This document shows, one piece after another, positions 1 through 8,265 of a stretch of 64,000 bases of DNA (within the stretch, counting starts at the first letter, position 1; each line of letters begins with the position of its first letter). This stretch comes from Nocardia abscessus (GTDB lineage Bacteria; Actinomycetota; Actinomycetes; Mycobacteriales; Mycobacteriaceae). The stretch covers positions 1 through 64,000 of the forward strand of contig NZ_JADLQO010000017.1 in assembly GCF_015477775.1 (NCBI RefSeq). The letters run 5' to 3'. The position numbers and the translations under genes are program-made. Under the pieces are notes generated by a model. The model was given only the letters and a program-made list of their open reading frames with translations. It did no database searches and had not been told where the DNA came from.

Positions 1-108
1 ACTCACCCGTTCGCCGCTCGTGTACCCCGAAGGGCCTTACCGCTCGACTTGCATGTGTTAAGCACGCCGCCAGCGTTCGTCCTGAGCCAGGATCAAACTC
101 TCCGTTGA
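1..108 (-). rRNA. rrs: 16S ribosomal RNA, 5' end only (partial)
   Basis: Read on the minus strand, this is the start of a bacterial 16S rRNA. The universal 27F site (AGAGTTTGATCCTGGCTCAG) lies at about 81-101, followed by the conserved helix with GACGAACGCTGGCGG and the ACACATGCAAGTCGAGCGG stretch. The 5' end at about 108 is placed by aligning GAGTTTGATC to E. coli positions 9-18. The gene leaves the window at base 1, so the rest of the rrn operon lies outside. Confidence 0.97.
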
Positions 109-283
109 AGACTCACAACCACACCCCAAAAGGGTGCAATCAGATCAAAAACCAGAGTCCGAAAACCCAGCAAAACAATCGCCAGCAAAAAGCTGACAAA
201 AAAGTCCGACCCTCCCACACGGGGAGCGGAAGAGCCGGAACCAAATAAACATTTGGCACTGACATTCATCGACACACTATTGA

Positions 284-297
284 GTTCTCAAAGAACA
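284..297 (-). promoter_or_regulatory. rrn leader boxA-like antitermination element
   Basis: On the minus strand the leader contains TGTTCTTTGAGAAC, followed by TCAATAGTG. This block is typical of mycobacterial and nocardial 16S leaders and resembles the boxA antitermination signal bound by the Nus factors. It lies between promoter P2 and the mature 16S end, as expected. The role is known for the family; here I see only the motif and its position. Confidence 0.7.
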
Positions 298-352
298 CAC
301 GCACACACATCCGGGCCAGTCTCAACCAGACCTTCTGTGAGGCAACTTTCCC

Positions 353-381
353 AGCCTAACCAAGCTATCAACCGAAGTCAA
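353..381 (-). promoter_or_regulatory. rrn promoter P2 (proximal)
   Basis: On the minus strand, TTGACT (376-381) and TAGGCT (353-358) are separated by exactly 17 bp, a near-consensus housekeeping sigma promoter. It lies about 245 bp upstream of mature 16S RNA and downstream of promoter P1, so the rrn operon appears to have tandem promoters. Confidence 0.8.
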
Positions 382-510
382 GACTATCGGCCGATCCGCG
401 TCACACTGGGCTGACAGGCGCTCCTCGTCCTACCTCGTTTCCCGGTCCCGCTCGGCGTCTCCGCCTCGCTTCGGCTCCGGGTTGGTGTCCGTGTCGCTCT
501 GACTTGAACT

Positions 511-539
511 AAGTTACGCGGCGGAAAACGCTACGTCAA
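511..539 (-). promoter_or_regulatory. rrn promoter P1 (distal)
   Basis: On the minus strand, TTGACG (534-539) and TAACTT (511-516) are separated by 17 bp. It is the outer of two strong promoters facing the 16S gene. The local base composition drops below that of the neighbouring genes, as usual for strong promoters in high-GC genomes. Confidence 0.8.
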
Positions 540-598
540 ATCGCCTGAACAGCAGGGCGTTTCCGCAGGTCAGAGGCGTGCGATCCGGGTGATCGAGC

Positions 599-626
599 GC
601 CTGAATCACACGCATGTGATTCAGGC
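599..626. terminator. Hairpin terminator between tyrS and the rrn promoters
   Basis: A perfect 12-bp stem (599-610 with 615-626) closes a 4-base loop. It begins 12 bases beyond the tyrS stop on the minus strand. There is no U-tract, which is common for actinobacterial intrinsic terminators. It probably isolates tyrS transcription from the rrn promoters that start about 60 bases further on. Confidence 0.75.
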
Positions 627-637
627 CACCGCGATCT

Positions 638-1927
638 TCATGCACCTGCCCGCAGAACCCCGGCGAGGTTCTTCTTGCCGCGCCGCAGGACCAGCCAGCG
701 CCCGTGCAGGTAGTCGGCGTCGGCGGGGGTCCATTCGATGTCGGAGATCTTCGCGTTGTTCACCGACGCGCCGCCTTCGTTCACCGCGCGCCGGGCGGCG
801 CCGCGGCTCTCGGACAGGCCGGTCGCGACGAGCAGGTCCACGATGGTGTGCGGCTCGCCCGCCTTGACCTGGGCGACCTCGCCGTCGATCGCGGCTTCGC
901 GCAGCGCGGCGCCGAGGGTCGCCTCGTCGAGGTCGCGCAGTTCCCCTCGGCCGAACAACGCCTGGCTGGCCAACTGCACGGCGTGGGTGTTCGCCTCCCC
1001 GTGCACCAGAGTCGTCATCTCCGCGGCGAGCTTGCGCTGCGCTTCCCTCGCGTGCGGGCGCTCGGCGGTCGCCTGCTCCAGTTCGTCGAGTTCCTCGCGG
1101 GACAAGAACGTGAACCAGCGCAGGTAGCGCACCACATCGGCGTCGGCCGTGTTCACGAAGTACTGGTACCAGGCGTACGGGCTGGTCATCTCGGGATCGA
1201 GCCACAGGCTGCCGCCACCGGTGGACTTGCCGAACTTCTTGCCGTCGGCGGAGGTCACCAGCGGAACGGTCAGCGCGTGCACGGCCGCGCCATCCACCCG
1301 GCGATTGAGTTCGACGCCCGCGATGATGTTGCCCCACTGGTCGGAGCCGCCCACCTGCAACGTGCAGCCGTAGTTGCGGCGCAACTGCAGGTAGTCGTTG
1401 GCCTGCAGGAGCATGTAGCTGAACTCGGTGTAGGAGATGCCCTCCCCGTCCAGGCGCCGCTTGATCGTGTCGCGCGCCAGCATGACGTTCACCGAGAAGT
1501 GCTTGCCGATGTCGCGCAGAAAGTCGACCGTGGTCAGCGGTCCGGTCCAGTCCATGTTGTCGACGACGACCGCGCCGGTCGGCGAGTCGTCCAAGTCGAC
1601 GAAGCGTTCCAGCTGCGAGCGGATCCGCTCGGCCCAGCCCGCGACGGTCTCGGTCGAGTTCATCGTCCGCTCGCCGACGTCACGCGGGTCACCGATCAGG
1701 CCCGTGGCGCCGCCGGCCAGCACGATGGGGCGGTGCCCGGCACGCTGGAAACGCTTCAGCGCCAGCAGCGGCACCAAGTGGCCCGCGTGCAAACTGGCGG
1801 CGGTGGGGTCGAAGCCGGCATACAGGGTCAGCGGCCCGGCGGCCGCCGCCGCACGCAAGGCATCCAGATCGGTGGACTGCGCGATCAGGCCGCGCCAGGT
1901 CAGTTCGTCGATGATGTCGCCGCTCAC
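638..1927 (-). CDS. tyrS: Tyrosyl-tRNA synthetase
   Basis: Charges tRNA-Tyr with tyrosine in the cytoplasm. The 429-residue protein has the usual bacterial TyrRS length. The class I HIGH signature appears as HAGH (residues 47-50), the tyrosine-pocket motif GGSDQWGN is near 193-200, and the KMSKS loop appears as KFGKS (231-235). A C-terminal S4-like RNA-binding domain fills roughly residues 365-429. The start is GTG at 1927, with AGGA spaced suitably upstream. It is essential housekeeping and reads toward the rrn operon, with a strong hairpin after its stop. No T-box leader is visible. Confidence 0.96.
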   Translation of the reverse strand: MSGDIIDELTWRGLIAQSTDLDALRAAAAAGPLTLYAGFDPTAASLHAGHLVPLLALKRFQRAGHRPIVLAGGATGLIGDPRDVGERTMNSTETVAGWAERIRSQLERFVDLDDSPTGAVVVDNMDWTGPLTTVDFLRDIGKHFSVNVMLARDTIKRRLDGEGISYTEFSYMLLQANDYLQLRRNYGCTLQVGGSDQWGNIIAGVELNRRVDGAAVHALTVPLVTSADGKKFGKSTGGGSLWLDPEMTSPYAWYQYFVNTADADVVRYLRWFTFLSREELDELEQATAERPHAREAQRKLAAEMTTLVHGEANTHAVQLASQALFGRGELRDLDEATLGAALREAAIDGEVAQVKAGEPHTIVDLLVATGLSESRGAARRAVNEGGASVNNAKISDIEWTPADADYLHGRWLVLRRGKKNLAGVLRAGA

Positions 1928-2244
1928 GCTGTCCTATCTTTCCGCACGAGGTCCGCGGCTTCGTGCGCGCCTCAGTGTCCTCGCGAGGCGCGGCATCCGT
2001 CGAGCGATTTCGGGCGAGCCCGACCCGCGCCGAACCGGATCAGGAGACCTATCGCCGAGCAGGATCTGCAGCGTCAACAAGGTGCGATCGAGCACATTCC
2101 CGGGCGGGCGGGGGCTGGTGGCGGAGACGGCGGTCATGTCCCTGGCCCTCTGGTCGGCCGCGACGGGTCGGTGGCGCGGTCACTGGCAGAACGGGGCGCT
2201 CCGGGCAAACTCATCGCGCCGCGCCGGGAATTCTCGACGCGCCG
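1928..2244. other. 317-bp spacer between mpg and tyrS
   Basis: No convincing gene is seen. A 67-codon minus-strand frame (1934-2137) ends 6 bases before tyrS, but its Arg-rich composition in the second half looks like chance coding in high-GC DNA. The spacer probably carries the tyrS promoter. No clear -35/-10 pair stood out. Confidence 0.4.
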
Positions 2245-2886
2245 TCAGGCCGACTTCGCCGCGGACAGTGGTGCGCGAGGACTGCGCCGGTAGACCGACA
2301 CCGCTCGCGAACTCGGGAGCCAGAAGCGCCACGGCACATCAGCCGCGCTGCTGACGCCCACCCGCGGACCGCAGGCGATCTCGGTGGCTTCGACCGGGTC
2401 GTGCAACTCCAGCCGGATCTGCGATGACGGATCGAACAGCGGGGTTCCATAGTCGCTCAACGTGATTCCCAGTGCGCTACCGAGATTGCCCGGCCCTCTG
2501 GCCAGGTCGAGCTCGGACCGGGCGCCCGGACGTCGCGCGCGCACCGTCTCCAATCCGTCGATCACCTCACCGGAGCGGATCAGTACGGCGCTGGCGACTC
2601 CGTCCGGACCGCTCGTCACGTTGACGCAGGTGTGCATGCCGTAGCTGAGGTAGACGTACAGCACACCGGCGGGACCGAACATCACGTCATTGCGCTTGGT
2701 CCGGCCGCGCCCGGAATGCGAAGCCGGGTCCGGCCATGGGCCGGCCGGGTCTCCCCCGTAGGCCTCGACCTCGACGATCCGTACACCGACCGGACCCGAC
2801 CGCAACGTCGCCCCGAGCAGACGCCGGGCGGCAGCGGGCGGTTCGACGGCGAGTTCCTCGACAGACTGGGCACACACAGCCGCCAT
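2245..2886 (-). CDS. mpg: 3-methyladenine DNA glycosylase (AAG/Mpg family)
   Basis: Base-excision repair enzyme that removes 3-methyladenine and other alkylated purines. The 213-residue protein carries the family blocks VEVEAYGG (with the catalytic Glu), SYGMHTCVNV, LARGPGNL and GPRVGVSSA followed by PWRFWL near the C-terminus. The open frame continues upstream to 3348, but family alignment supports the ATG at 2886; the upstream part overlaps an LtrA remnant in another frame. Its neighbour downstream is tyrS, a pairing I recall from related actinobacteria. Confidence 0.93.
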   Translation of the reverse strand: MAAVCAQSVEELAVEPPAAARRLLGATLRSGPVGVRIVEVEAYGGDPAGPWPDPASHSGRGRTKRNDVMFGPAGVLYVYLSYGMHTCVNVTSGPDGVASAVLIRSGEVIDGLETVRARRPGARSELDLARGPGNLGSALGITLSDYGTPLFDPSSQIRLELHDPVEATEIACGPRVGVSSAADVPWRFWLPSSRAVSVYRRSPRAPLSAAKSA

Positions 2887-3062
2887 TGTCCTCGACGGCG
2901 ACGACAAGCGGTCGCGCAGCCACTCGCCGACCGGCGTGGGCGCAGGTCGGGCTCCGATCCGCAGTGATGCCGTAGCTGCCGCCCTGACACGGTCCGTTGC
3001 ATCGGCAGAGCACGGTATGACGCGGTTCGGGGGACACCCTCGCCGACGCCCGGCAGCCAGGT

Positions 3063-3332
3063 GCGTCGCGTCGAACTGTTCGGCGCCACCTCGTTGGTGA
3101 GCCAGACGTAGCCGGAATACATCCACCAGATCAGCCCGAACAGCAACGCCACCTGGGCGAGCGCCTGCCAGCCCGGATGATGCGTGTAGACGTGCGTGAG
3201 CTGGGTGATGGTGAAGACGAAGACGAGGTCGGAGAACAGCTCGAGCGTCGAGGCCCGCGGCTGTCCGCCGTCGGCCGACAGCGCCGCACTCTGGTTGGTC
3301 ACGGCTGGAGCCCAGAACGCCTCCGGCACCAC
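3063..3332 (-). pseudogene. Truncated low-temperature-requirement A (LtrA) gene
   Basis: About 90 residues match the N-terminus of the LtrA membrane protein family, including TLELFSDLVFVFTITQLT and a second membrane segment LLFGLIWWMYSGYVWLTNEV. Full-length family members have roughly 380 residues and many membrane helices. Here similarity stops at about 3063 and the frame runs into unrelated sequence upstream of mpg. I read this as a decayed 5' remnant; the remaining part was probably lost by deletion. Family function is poorly known. Confidence 0.7.
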
Positions 3333-3482
3333 CGCCGAGGGAGATCACTCGAGGCTGTCGACACCCGAAGAGAGTCCTTCCTGCACCCTGACGGTCCGGG
3401 CACCGGCATCAGGGGCGGACCGGGGAGTAAATAGGGACGCTCCCGGATGTGTTGGGGCACTGCCGATTTCTACCGTCGGTCC

Positions 3483-5006
3483 ATGTCTTCGGATTCCCGG
3501 CCGCGCAGAGGGCGGCGGTCGCTCATGGTTCTCACATCGGTCGTGACATTGCTGGCTCTGGCGATCTCCGGTCTCGTCGTCCGGGTGTACATCGGGGCGA
3601 CCGTCTCCACGGTCGGTAGGACGGAATTCCGGAACGAGCTCACGATCCCGCCGCTTGCCCCATCGCGGATCGGCGCGGACGGCACGCGCACGTTCGAACT
3701 CGAGATGCGTTCGGGGCACAGGGAATTCCAGCCCGGACAGGTCACCGAGACCTGGGGCTTCAACGGCGACTATCTCGGGCCGACGCTGCGGGCGCGGCGC
3801 GGGGAAAAGGTGGCGGTCACCGTCCGCAACAACCTGCCGGAGTCCTCGACCGTGCATTGGCACGGCATGCACCTGCCCGCCGCGATGGACGGCGGACCGC
3901 ACCAGATGATGGCGCCCGGCGCCGCCTGGACGCCGAGCTGGACCATTGATCAACCGGCGGCGACCCTCTGGTACCACCCGCATCCGCACGGTGCGACCGA
4001 GACTCACGTACGCCGCGGGCTCGCGGGCATGTTCCTGCTCGACGACGAGGTATCCACGTCCCTCGCCCTCCCCTCCACCTACGGCGTGGACGACCTCCCG
4101 GTGATCGTCCAGGATGTGAGGTTCGACGGCGCGGCGTTCGACTCCGCCCATGGGATCTTCCGCGATGTCGGGTTCCTCGGCGACCGGACCATGGTCAACG
4201 GGACACTGGCGCCGTACCGGGAGGTCGGCGCCGAACTCGTCCGCCTGCGACTGCTCAACGCCTCGACCGCGCGGACCTACACTTTCGAATTCGCCGACCA
4301 GCGACCGTTCGCTCTGGTCGCCACCGACGGCGGCCTCCTCGAGCGGCCGAGCACCCTGAATCGGTTGCGGCTGTCGCCGGGCGAGCGCGCCGAAATCGTC
4401 GTGCGGTTCCGGCCCGGCGAGCGCACGGTGCTGCGCAGCGGCGAACTCGACGCCGGACTCGATTTCTGGACACAGCGTTTCGCCGGTGGCGACGATACTT
4501 TCGACATCCTCGAATTGCGCGCGGCCGCCACGCTGCGTCCGTCACCGGAACTTCCCGCGACGCTGGCTGCGCCCAGCACGCCGGACGGTGGCGACTCGGT
4601 GCGGGAGCGCCATTTCGACCTGAACATCGCCGGAATCAACGGCGTTCCGATGGCCATGGACCGCATCGACTTCGCGGTGACGCGCGGCACCGCGGAGAGC
4701 TGGGTGGTGCGCAACATCGACGGCATGCCGCACAACTTCCACATCCACGACGTGCAGTTCCGGGTGCTCGCGGTGGACGACGGCCCACCGCCCGCGGCGC
4801 TGGCCGGACCGAAGGACACCGTCTTCCTTCCGCCGAACAGCTCGGTGCGAGTGGCCGTGCGATTCGACGGCCCCGCCGATCCGGACACGCCGTACATGTA
4901 CCACTGTCACCTGCTCTGGCACGAAGACCGCGGAATGATGGGCCAATTCGTGGTCGTGAACCCGGGCCAGGAGGCCGGGAGCCCGCCGACGCACCATGGC
5001 CACTGA
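3483..5006 (+). CDS. Multicopper oxidase, membrane-anchored or secreted
   Basis: Copper-dependent oxidase of the CueO/laccase type, 507 residues. All four copper-ligand blocks are present: HWHGMH (125-130), WYHPHPHG (163-170), HNFHIHD (417-423) and YHCHLLWHE (473-481). A hydrophobic segment at about residues 16-36, after a basic N-terminus, is either a signal peptide or an anchor, so the enzyme should act outside the membrane. The C-terminus is His-rich. The ATG at 3483 is preferred over one at 3447 because it gives a normal signal sequence. A role in copper or iron handling is inferred; no copper regulator is adjacent. Confidence 0.92.
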   Translation: MSSDSRPRRGRRSLMVLTSVVTLLALAISGLVVRVYIGATVSTVGRTEFRNELTIPPLAPSRIGADGTRTFELEMRSGHREFQPGQVTETWGFNGDYLGPTLRARRGEKVAVTVRNNLPESSTVHWHGMHLPAAMDGGPHQMMAPGAAWTPSWTIDQPAATLWYHPHPHGATETHVRRGLAGMFLLDDEVSTSLALPSTYGVDDLPVIVQDVRFDGAAFDSAHGIFRDVGFLGDRTMVNGTLAPYREVGAELVRLRLLNASTARTYTFEFADQRPFALVATDGGLLERPSTLNRLRLSPGERAEIVVRFRPGERTVLRSGELDAGLDFWTQRFAGGDDTFDILELRAAATLRPSPELPATLAAPSTPDGGDSVRERHFDLNIAGINGVPMAMDRIDFAVTRGTAESWVVRNIDGMPHNFHIHDVQFRVLAVDDGPPPAALAGPKDTVFLPPNSSVRVAVRFDGPADPDTPYMYHCHLLWHEDRGMMGQFVVVNPGQEAGSPPTHHGH

Positions 5007-5051
5007 TATTCCCCGTCACCACACCCTTGCCTGGTCAGCCTGGTCGCGATA

Positions 5052-5087
5052 AATTCATCACACAGTGAATTCAACACTCGATGAATT
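5052..5087. promoter_or_regulatory. Inverted-repeat operator upstream of the ABC-TetR operon
   Basis: AATTCATC (5052-5059) and GATGAATT (5080-5087) form outer arms around a central TGAATTCA palindrome, giving a 36-bp dyad. It ends 9 bases before the GTG start of the ATPase gene. The last gene of the operon encodes a TetR regulator, so autoregulation through this site is the simplest reading. The sequence is AT-rich compared with its surroundings. Confidence 0.6.
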
Positions 5088-5096
5088 GAGGCGACC

Positions 5097-5828
5097 GTGT
5101 CGCAAGCCACTCCATCTCCCGCCGTCGAGGTACGGAACCTGCGGGTCCGCCGTGGCGGCCGCGAAGTACTGCACGACGTCTCGCTGACCATCCCGCGCGG
5201 CTCGATCACCGGACTGCTCGGTCCCTCGGGGTGCGGCAAGACCACGCTCATGCGCTGCATCGTCGGCACTCAGATCACCGAAGCGGGCGAGGTGAGCGCA
5301 CTCGGCCTCCAGGCGGGCTCGGCGGCATTGCGCCACCTGATCGGATACGTCACCCAGGCGCCGAGCATCTACAACGACATCAGCGTCCGCGAGAACGTCG
5401 CGTACTTCGCCGCGCTCTACGGCCGTGACCGCGCCGACGTCGATGACGCGATCACGGCGGTCGGCCTCTCCGACCACGCCCACCAGCGCGGCGACGAGCT
5501 CTCCGGCGGCCAGAAGACCCGCGCTTCGCTCGCATGCGCGCTGGTCGCCCAACCCCAACTGCTGGTCCTGGACGAACCGACCGTCGGCCTGGATCCGGTG
5601 CTGCGGGTCGAGCTCTGGAAGCAGTTCCACGAGCTGGCCGCCAACGGGACGACGCTGCTGGTGTCCAGCCATGTGATGGACGAGGCCGAGCACTGCGACC
5701 AGCTGGTGCTGATGCGCGAGGGGCAACTGCTCGCCCAGCTCAGCCCCGACGAACTGCGCGCGCAGACCGGCGAGCAGAACCTGGAGACCGCCTTCCTCAC
5801 CTTGATCACGATGGGACAGAACGCATGA
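5097..5828 (+). CDS. ABC transporter ATP-binding protein (DrrA-like)
   Basis: Cytoplasmic ATPase of an exporter, 243 residues. Walker A is GPSGCGKTT (42-50), the signature is LSGGQ, and Walker B is LLVLDEP, followed by a D-loop and H-loop (VSSHVMDEAEHC). The layout fits the ABC-2 drug/antibiotic export class. GTG start at 5097; its stop overlaps the ATG of the permease gene (ATGA), so the two are translationally coupled. Substrate is unknown. The operator-like dyad just upstream suggests control by the TetR protein at the end of the operon. Confidence 0.93.
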   Translation: MSQATPSPAVEVRNLRVRRGGREVLHDVSLTIPRGSITGLLGPSGCGKTTLMRCIVGTQITEAGEVSALGLQAGSAALRHLIGYVTQAPSIYNDISVRENVAYFAALYGRDRADVDDAITAVGLSDHAHQRGDELSGGQKTRASLACALVAQPQLLVLDEPTVGLDPVLRVELWKQFHELAANGTTLLVSSHVMDEAEHCDQLVLMREGQLLAQLSPDELRAQTGEQNLETAFLTLITMGQNA

Positions 5829-6619
5829 CCGCCACCCTGGAATCCGCGCCGCGGCGCACGCCCACGCTGCGTCCCTACGCCGCGACCACCGGTCGCATCC
5901 TGCGCCAGCTGCGCAACGACCACCGCACCGTCGCCATGATCCTGGTGGTCCCCGCTCTGCTGATGGCGCTGCTGTACTTCATCTACAAGGACACCCCGAC
6001 CGACCCGATGAACCCGGTCTCGCTGTTCGACCGGGTGGGCATCAGCATGCTCGGCATCCTGCCGTTCATCGTGATGTTCCTGATCACCGCGATCGCCATG
6101 CAGCGCGAACGCACCTCGGGCACGCTGGAGCGGCTGCTGTCCACACCGCTGACGAAACTCGACCTGCTCGCCGGGTACGGCACCGCGTTCTCGCTGGCCG
6201 CGGCCGCGCAGGCGGTCGTCGCCTGCTCGGTCTCCTTCGGGCTGCTCGGGCTCGACGCGGCGGGCAGTCCCGGTTGGGTGGTGCTGATCGCGGTGGTCGA
6301 CGCCGTGTGCGGAGTGGCACTCGGACTGCTCGCGAGCGCGTTCGCGCGCACCGAATTCCAAGCCGTACAGTTCATGCCGGTCGTGGTCGCGCCGCAGATC
6401 TTCCTGTGCGGCTTGCTCGTTCCCCGCGGCCAGCTGCCCGGTTGGCTGGAGGTGATCAGCAACGTGATGCCGCTGAGCTACGCGGTCGACGCGTTGCAGC
6501 AGGTCTCGGCGCATCCCGAGGTCACCGGCCAGATGTGGCGCGACCTCGCCATCGTCGCCGGATTCGCGATCGTCGCACTGTGCCTGGGCGCGGCGACGCT
6601 ACGACGGCGGACCACGTGA
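5825..6619 (+). CDS. ABC-2 type transporter permease
   Basis: Membrane partner of the preceding ATPase, 264 residues with about six membrane segments. The first is near residues 38-52 and the last near the C-terminus. The block RTSGTLERLLSTPLTKLDLL is typical of ABC-2 (DrrB/NodJ-like) permeases. The ATG at 5825 overlaps the ATPase stop. The stop overlaps the GTG start of the TetR gene, so the three genes form one coupled operon. Probably exports a lipid or small toxic molecule; no substrate can be named. Confidence 0.92.
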   Translation: MTATLESAPRRTPTLRPYAATTGRILRQLRNDHRTVAMILVVPALLMALLYFIYKDTPTDPMNPVSLFDRVGISMLGILPFIVMFLITAIAMQRERTSGTLERLLSTPLTKLDLLAGYGTAFSLAAAAQAVVACSVSFGLLGLDAAGSPGWVVLIAVVDAVCGVALGLLASAFARTEFQAVQFMPVVVAPQIFLCGLLVPRGQLPGWLEVISNVMPLSYAVDALQQVSAHPEVTGQMWRDLAIVAGFAIVALCLGAATLRRRTT

Positions 6620-7260
6620 CCGCGGGCAATGGTTCCGGCGGCGCCGAGCGGCCCACCCGCACAGGCCGCCGACCTGGGCAATCGGGCGCCCGCGAAGCCA
6701 TCCTCGCGGCCGCCCGCGCCCGATTCGCCGACGCAGGCTTCGACAAGACCTCGGTGCGCGCGGTCGCCACCGACGCCGGGGTCGATCCGGCCCTGGTGCA
6801 CCACTACTTCGGCACGAAGCAGCAGCTCTTCGCCGCGGTGGTGCAACTGCCGGTGGACCCCGAGGCGACCTTGCGGATCATCGAGGCCGCGCCGCTGGAG
6901 GAGTTGGGCGAGACCATCATTCGCGCGGTGCTCGGGGTGTGGGATTCGCCGGCGGGGCCCGGTGTGGTCGCCTTGGTGCGCAGCATCCTGGCCGGCACCG
7001 ATGACCCGGTTCTGGCCAGGACGTTCGTGTTGGAGGTCGTGCTGGAACGCGTTCGCTTGCGGATCGCCACCCCGGAGGACGACGGCCGGGTCCGGGTCGG
7101 ACTGGTCGCGTCGCAGATGATGGGCGTGCTGGTCGGCCGCAAAATCGTCGGGGTGGAACCGCTGGCATCGATGCCGGCGGCCGAGCTGGTCGCGGCCGTG
7201 GGCCCGACGCTGCAGCGCTATCTGACCGGCGACATCGGGCGGCAACCTCCGTCCCGATGA
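6616..7260 (+). CDS. TetR family transcriptional regulator of the ABC exporter
   Basis: 214-residue repressor. The N-terminal HTH contains AREAILAAARARFADAGFDK and the recognition region VDPALVHHYFGTKQQLF, both typical of TetR. The C-terminal half is a ligand-binding domain resembling the tetracyclin_C_18-like group. GTG start at 6616 overlaps the permease stop (GTGA). Co-transcription with the exporter and the dyad at 5052-5087 point to autoregulation and induction by the exported substrate, by inference. Confidence 0.9.
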   Translation: MTAGNGSGGAERPTRTGRRPGQSGAREAILAAARARFADAGFDKTSVRAVATDAGVDPALVHHYFGTKQQLFAAVVQLPVDPEATLRIIEAAPLEELGETIIRAVLGVWDSPAGPGVVALVRSILAGTDDPVLARTFVLEVVLERVRLRIATPEDDGRVRVGLVASQMMGVLVGRKIVGVEPLASMPAAELVAAVGPTLQRYLTGDIGRQPPSR

Positions 7261-7294
7261 TCCGGCCGATCATCGCGCAACGGCGCCGGAACCG

Positions 7295-7801
7295 TTACTC
7301 CACGACTTCGACGACGTCACCGGGCCACAGGTACTCGTAGAACGCCTTGGCCCCTTCGTGGGTCATCCGGACGCAGCCGTGCGACTTCTTCTCGATCGGG
7401 CCGACGTGGAAGGCGATGTCGCCGTTGAAGAAGGTGGCGTACGGCATCGGAGCGTTGTGCATGGTGCTCCAGTGGAACTCCTTCTTGAACGACACACGGA
7501 AGACTCCGGGCGGTGTCTCGTATCCCGGCATCCCGTGGGAGATCGGCGTCGGGCCGTAGACCACGCGGCCCTCGTCCATCAACCAGGCTTCGTCGGTGGA
7601 AAGGCGCATGCATGCCCGGGCCGCCGTGGAACACGGCGCGACGGGCGGGGGTGGCGGGATCAGCGCGGGCAGACCTGGGATGTCCGGGCCACCCGGCCAC
7701 AGCGGTTCGGCCTGTGCGGGGGCCGCCATCGCGAATCCCGCCGCGACTGCACAGGCAATCGCACATCGAGTTGTCCAGTTACGTAAACGCGAATCGCTCA
7801 T
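7295..7801 (-). CDS. Secreted L,D-transpeptidase (YkuD domain)
   Basis: 168 residues. A signal peptide spans roughly residues 1-32 (ending at AQA). After a Pro-rich linker the YkuD catalytic domain ends with the motif HVGPIEKKSHGCVRM, which holds the nucleophilic Cys and the conserved His. The enzyme probably makes or edits 3-3 crosslinks in peptidoglycan, or attaches proteins to it. It lacks the extra Ig-like domains of mycobacterial LdtMt enzymes and so is a short form. ATG at 7801 is preferred over one 11 codons upstream because it gives a normal signal peptide. Confidence 0.88.
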   Translation of the reverse strand: MSDSRLRNWTTRCAIACAVAAGFAMAAPAQAEPLWPGGPDIPGLPALIPPPPPVAPCSTAARACMRLSTDEAWLMDEGRVVYGPTPISHGMPGYETPPGVFRVSFKKEFHWSTMHNAPMPYATFFNGDIAFHVGPIEKKSHGCVRMTHEGAKAFYEYLWPGDVVEVVE

Positions 7802-8024
7802 TACGTTCCCGACCTCTCTCTCCTCAAATGCCACGCGTGCAGCTCAGCAGGCTGGTCGCGTCACCCCTTTGCTGGAGCGAGTGGACCGTCTCGAGGTGCA
7901 AATGATCATGGCGGACCCGGCTTCAAACGGTCAATGGACGCAAAACGACCGTGACTCATCCGTTGTCCGCCGACCGTGCGGCAGGCGAGTTGTCAGTCGA
8001 GAGGGGGAAGGCAGGACGGTGGGG

Positions 8025-8255
8025 TCAGTCGGCGGCCTGCGCGGTGAACGCGTCGTGCTCGGTGTCGGTGACGTCCCTGGCTTCATCGATGAGCAGGACC
8101 GGGATGCCGTTCTCGATCGGGTATGCCCGGCGCAGGCGCGAGTTGTAGAGCAGCGCGCTGCCGTCGGCGGCACGCACCAGCTCCAGCGGGCCCTTGTCCT
8201 GCGGGCAGGCCAGCAGGCGCAGCAGTGTGGCGTCCAGGGTGGTGTGCTCAGGCAT
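8025..8255 (-). CDS. Trm112-family small protein
   Basis: 76 residues, with the block LRLLACPQDKGPLELV and the ending IENGIPVLLIDEARDV typical of the Trm112/UPF0434 zinc-ribbon-like family. In other organisms these proteins activate methyltransferases; some bacterial members sit beside glycosyltransferases or lpxK. Only one of the usual Cys residues remains, so metal binding is unlikely. It starts 10 bases after the GtrA gene and is probably the last gene of that operon. Confidence 0.82.
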   Translation of the reverse strand: MPEHTTLDATLLRLLACPQDKGPLELVRAADGSALLYNSRLRRAYPIENGIPVLLIDEARDVTDTEHDAFTAQAAD

Positions 8256-8265
8256 ACCAGGAAAC

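Noticed and set aside
1934..2137. 67-codon frame directly before tyrS
   Set aside because: The position is tempting, but the second half is Arg-rich low-complexity sequence and no family is recognised.
1928..2244. T-box riboswitch for tyrS
   Set aside because: No specifier-loop or T-box GGTGG-containing leader structure could be recognised upstream of tyrS.
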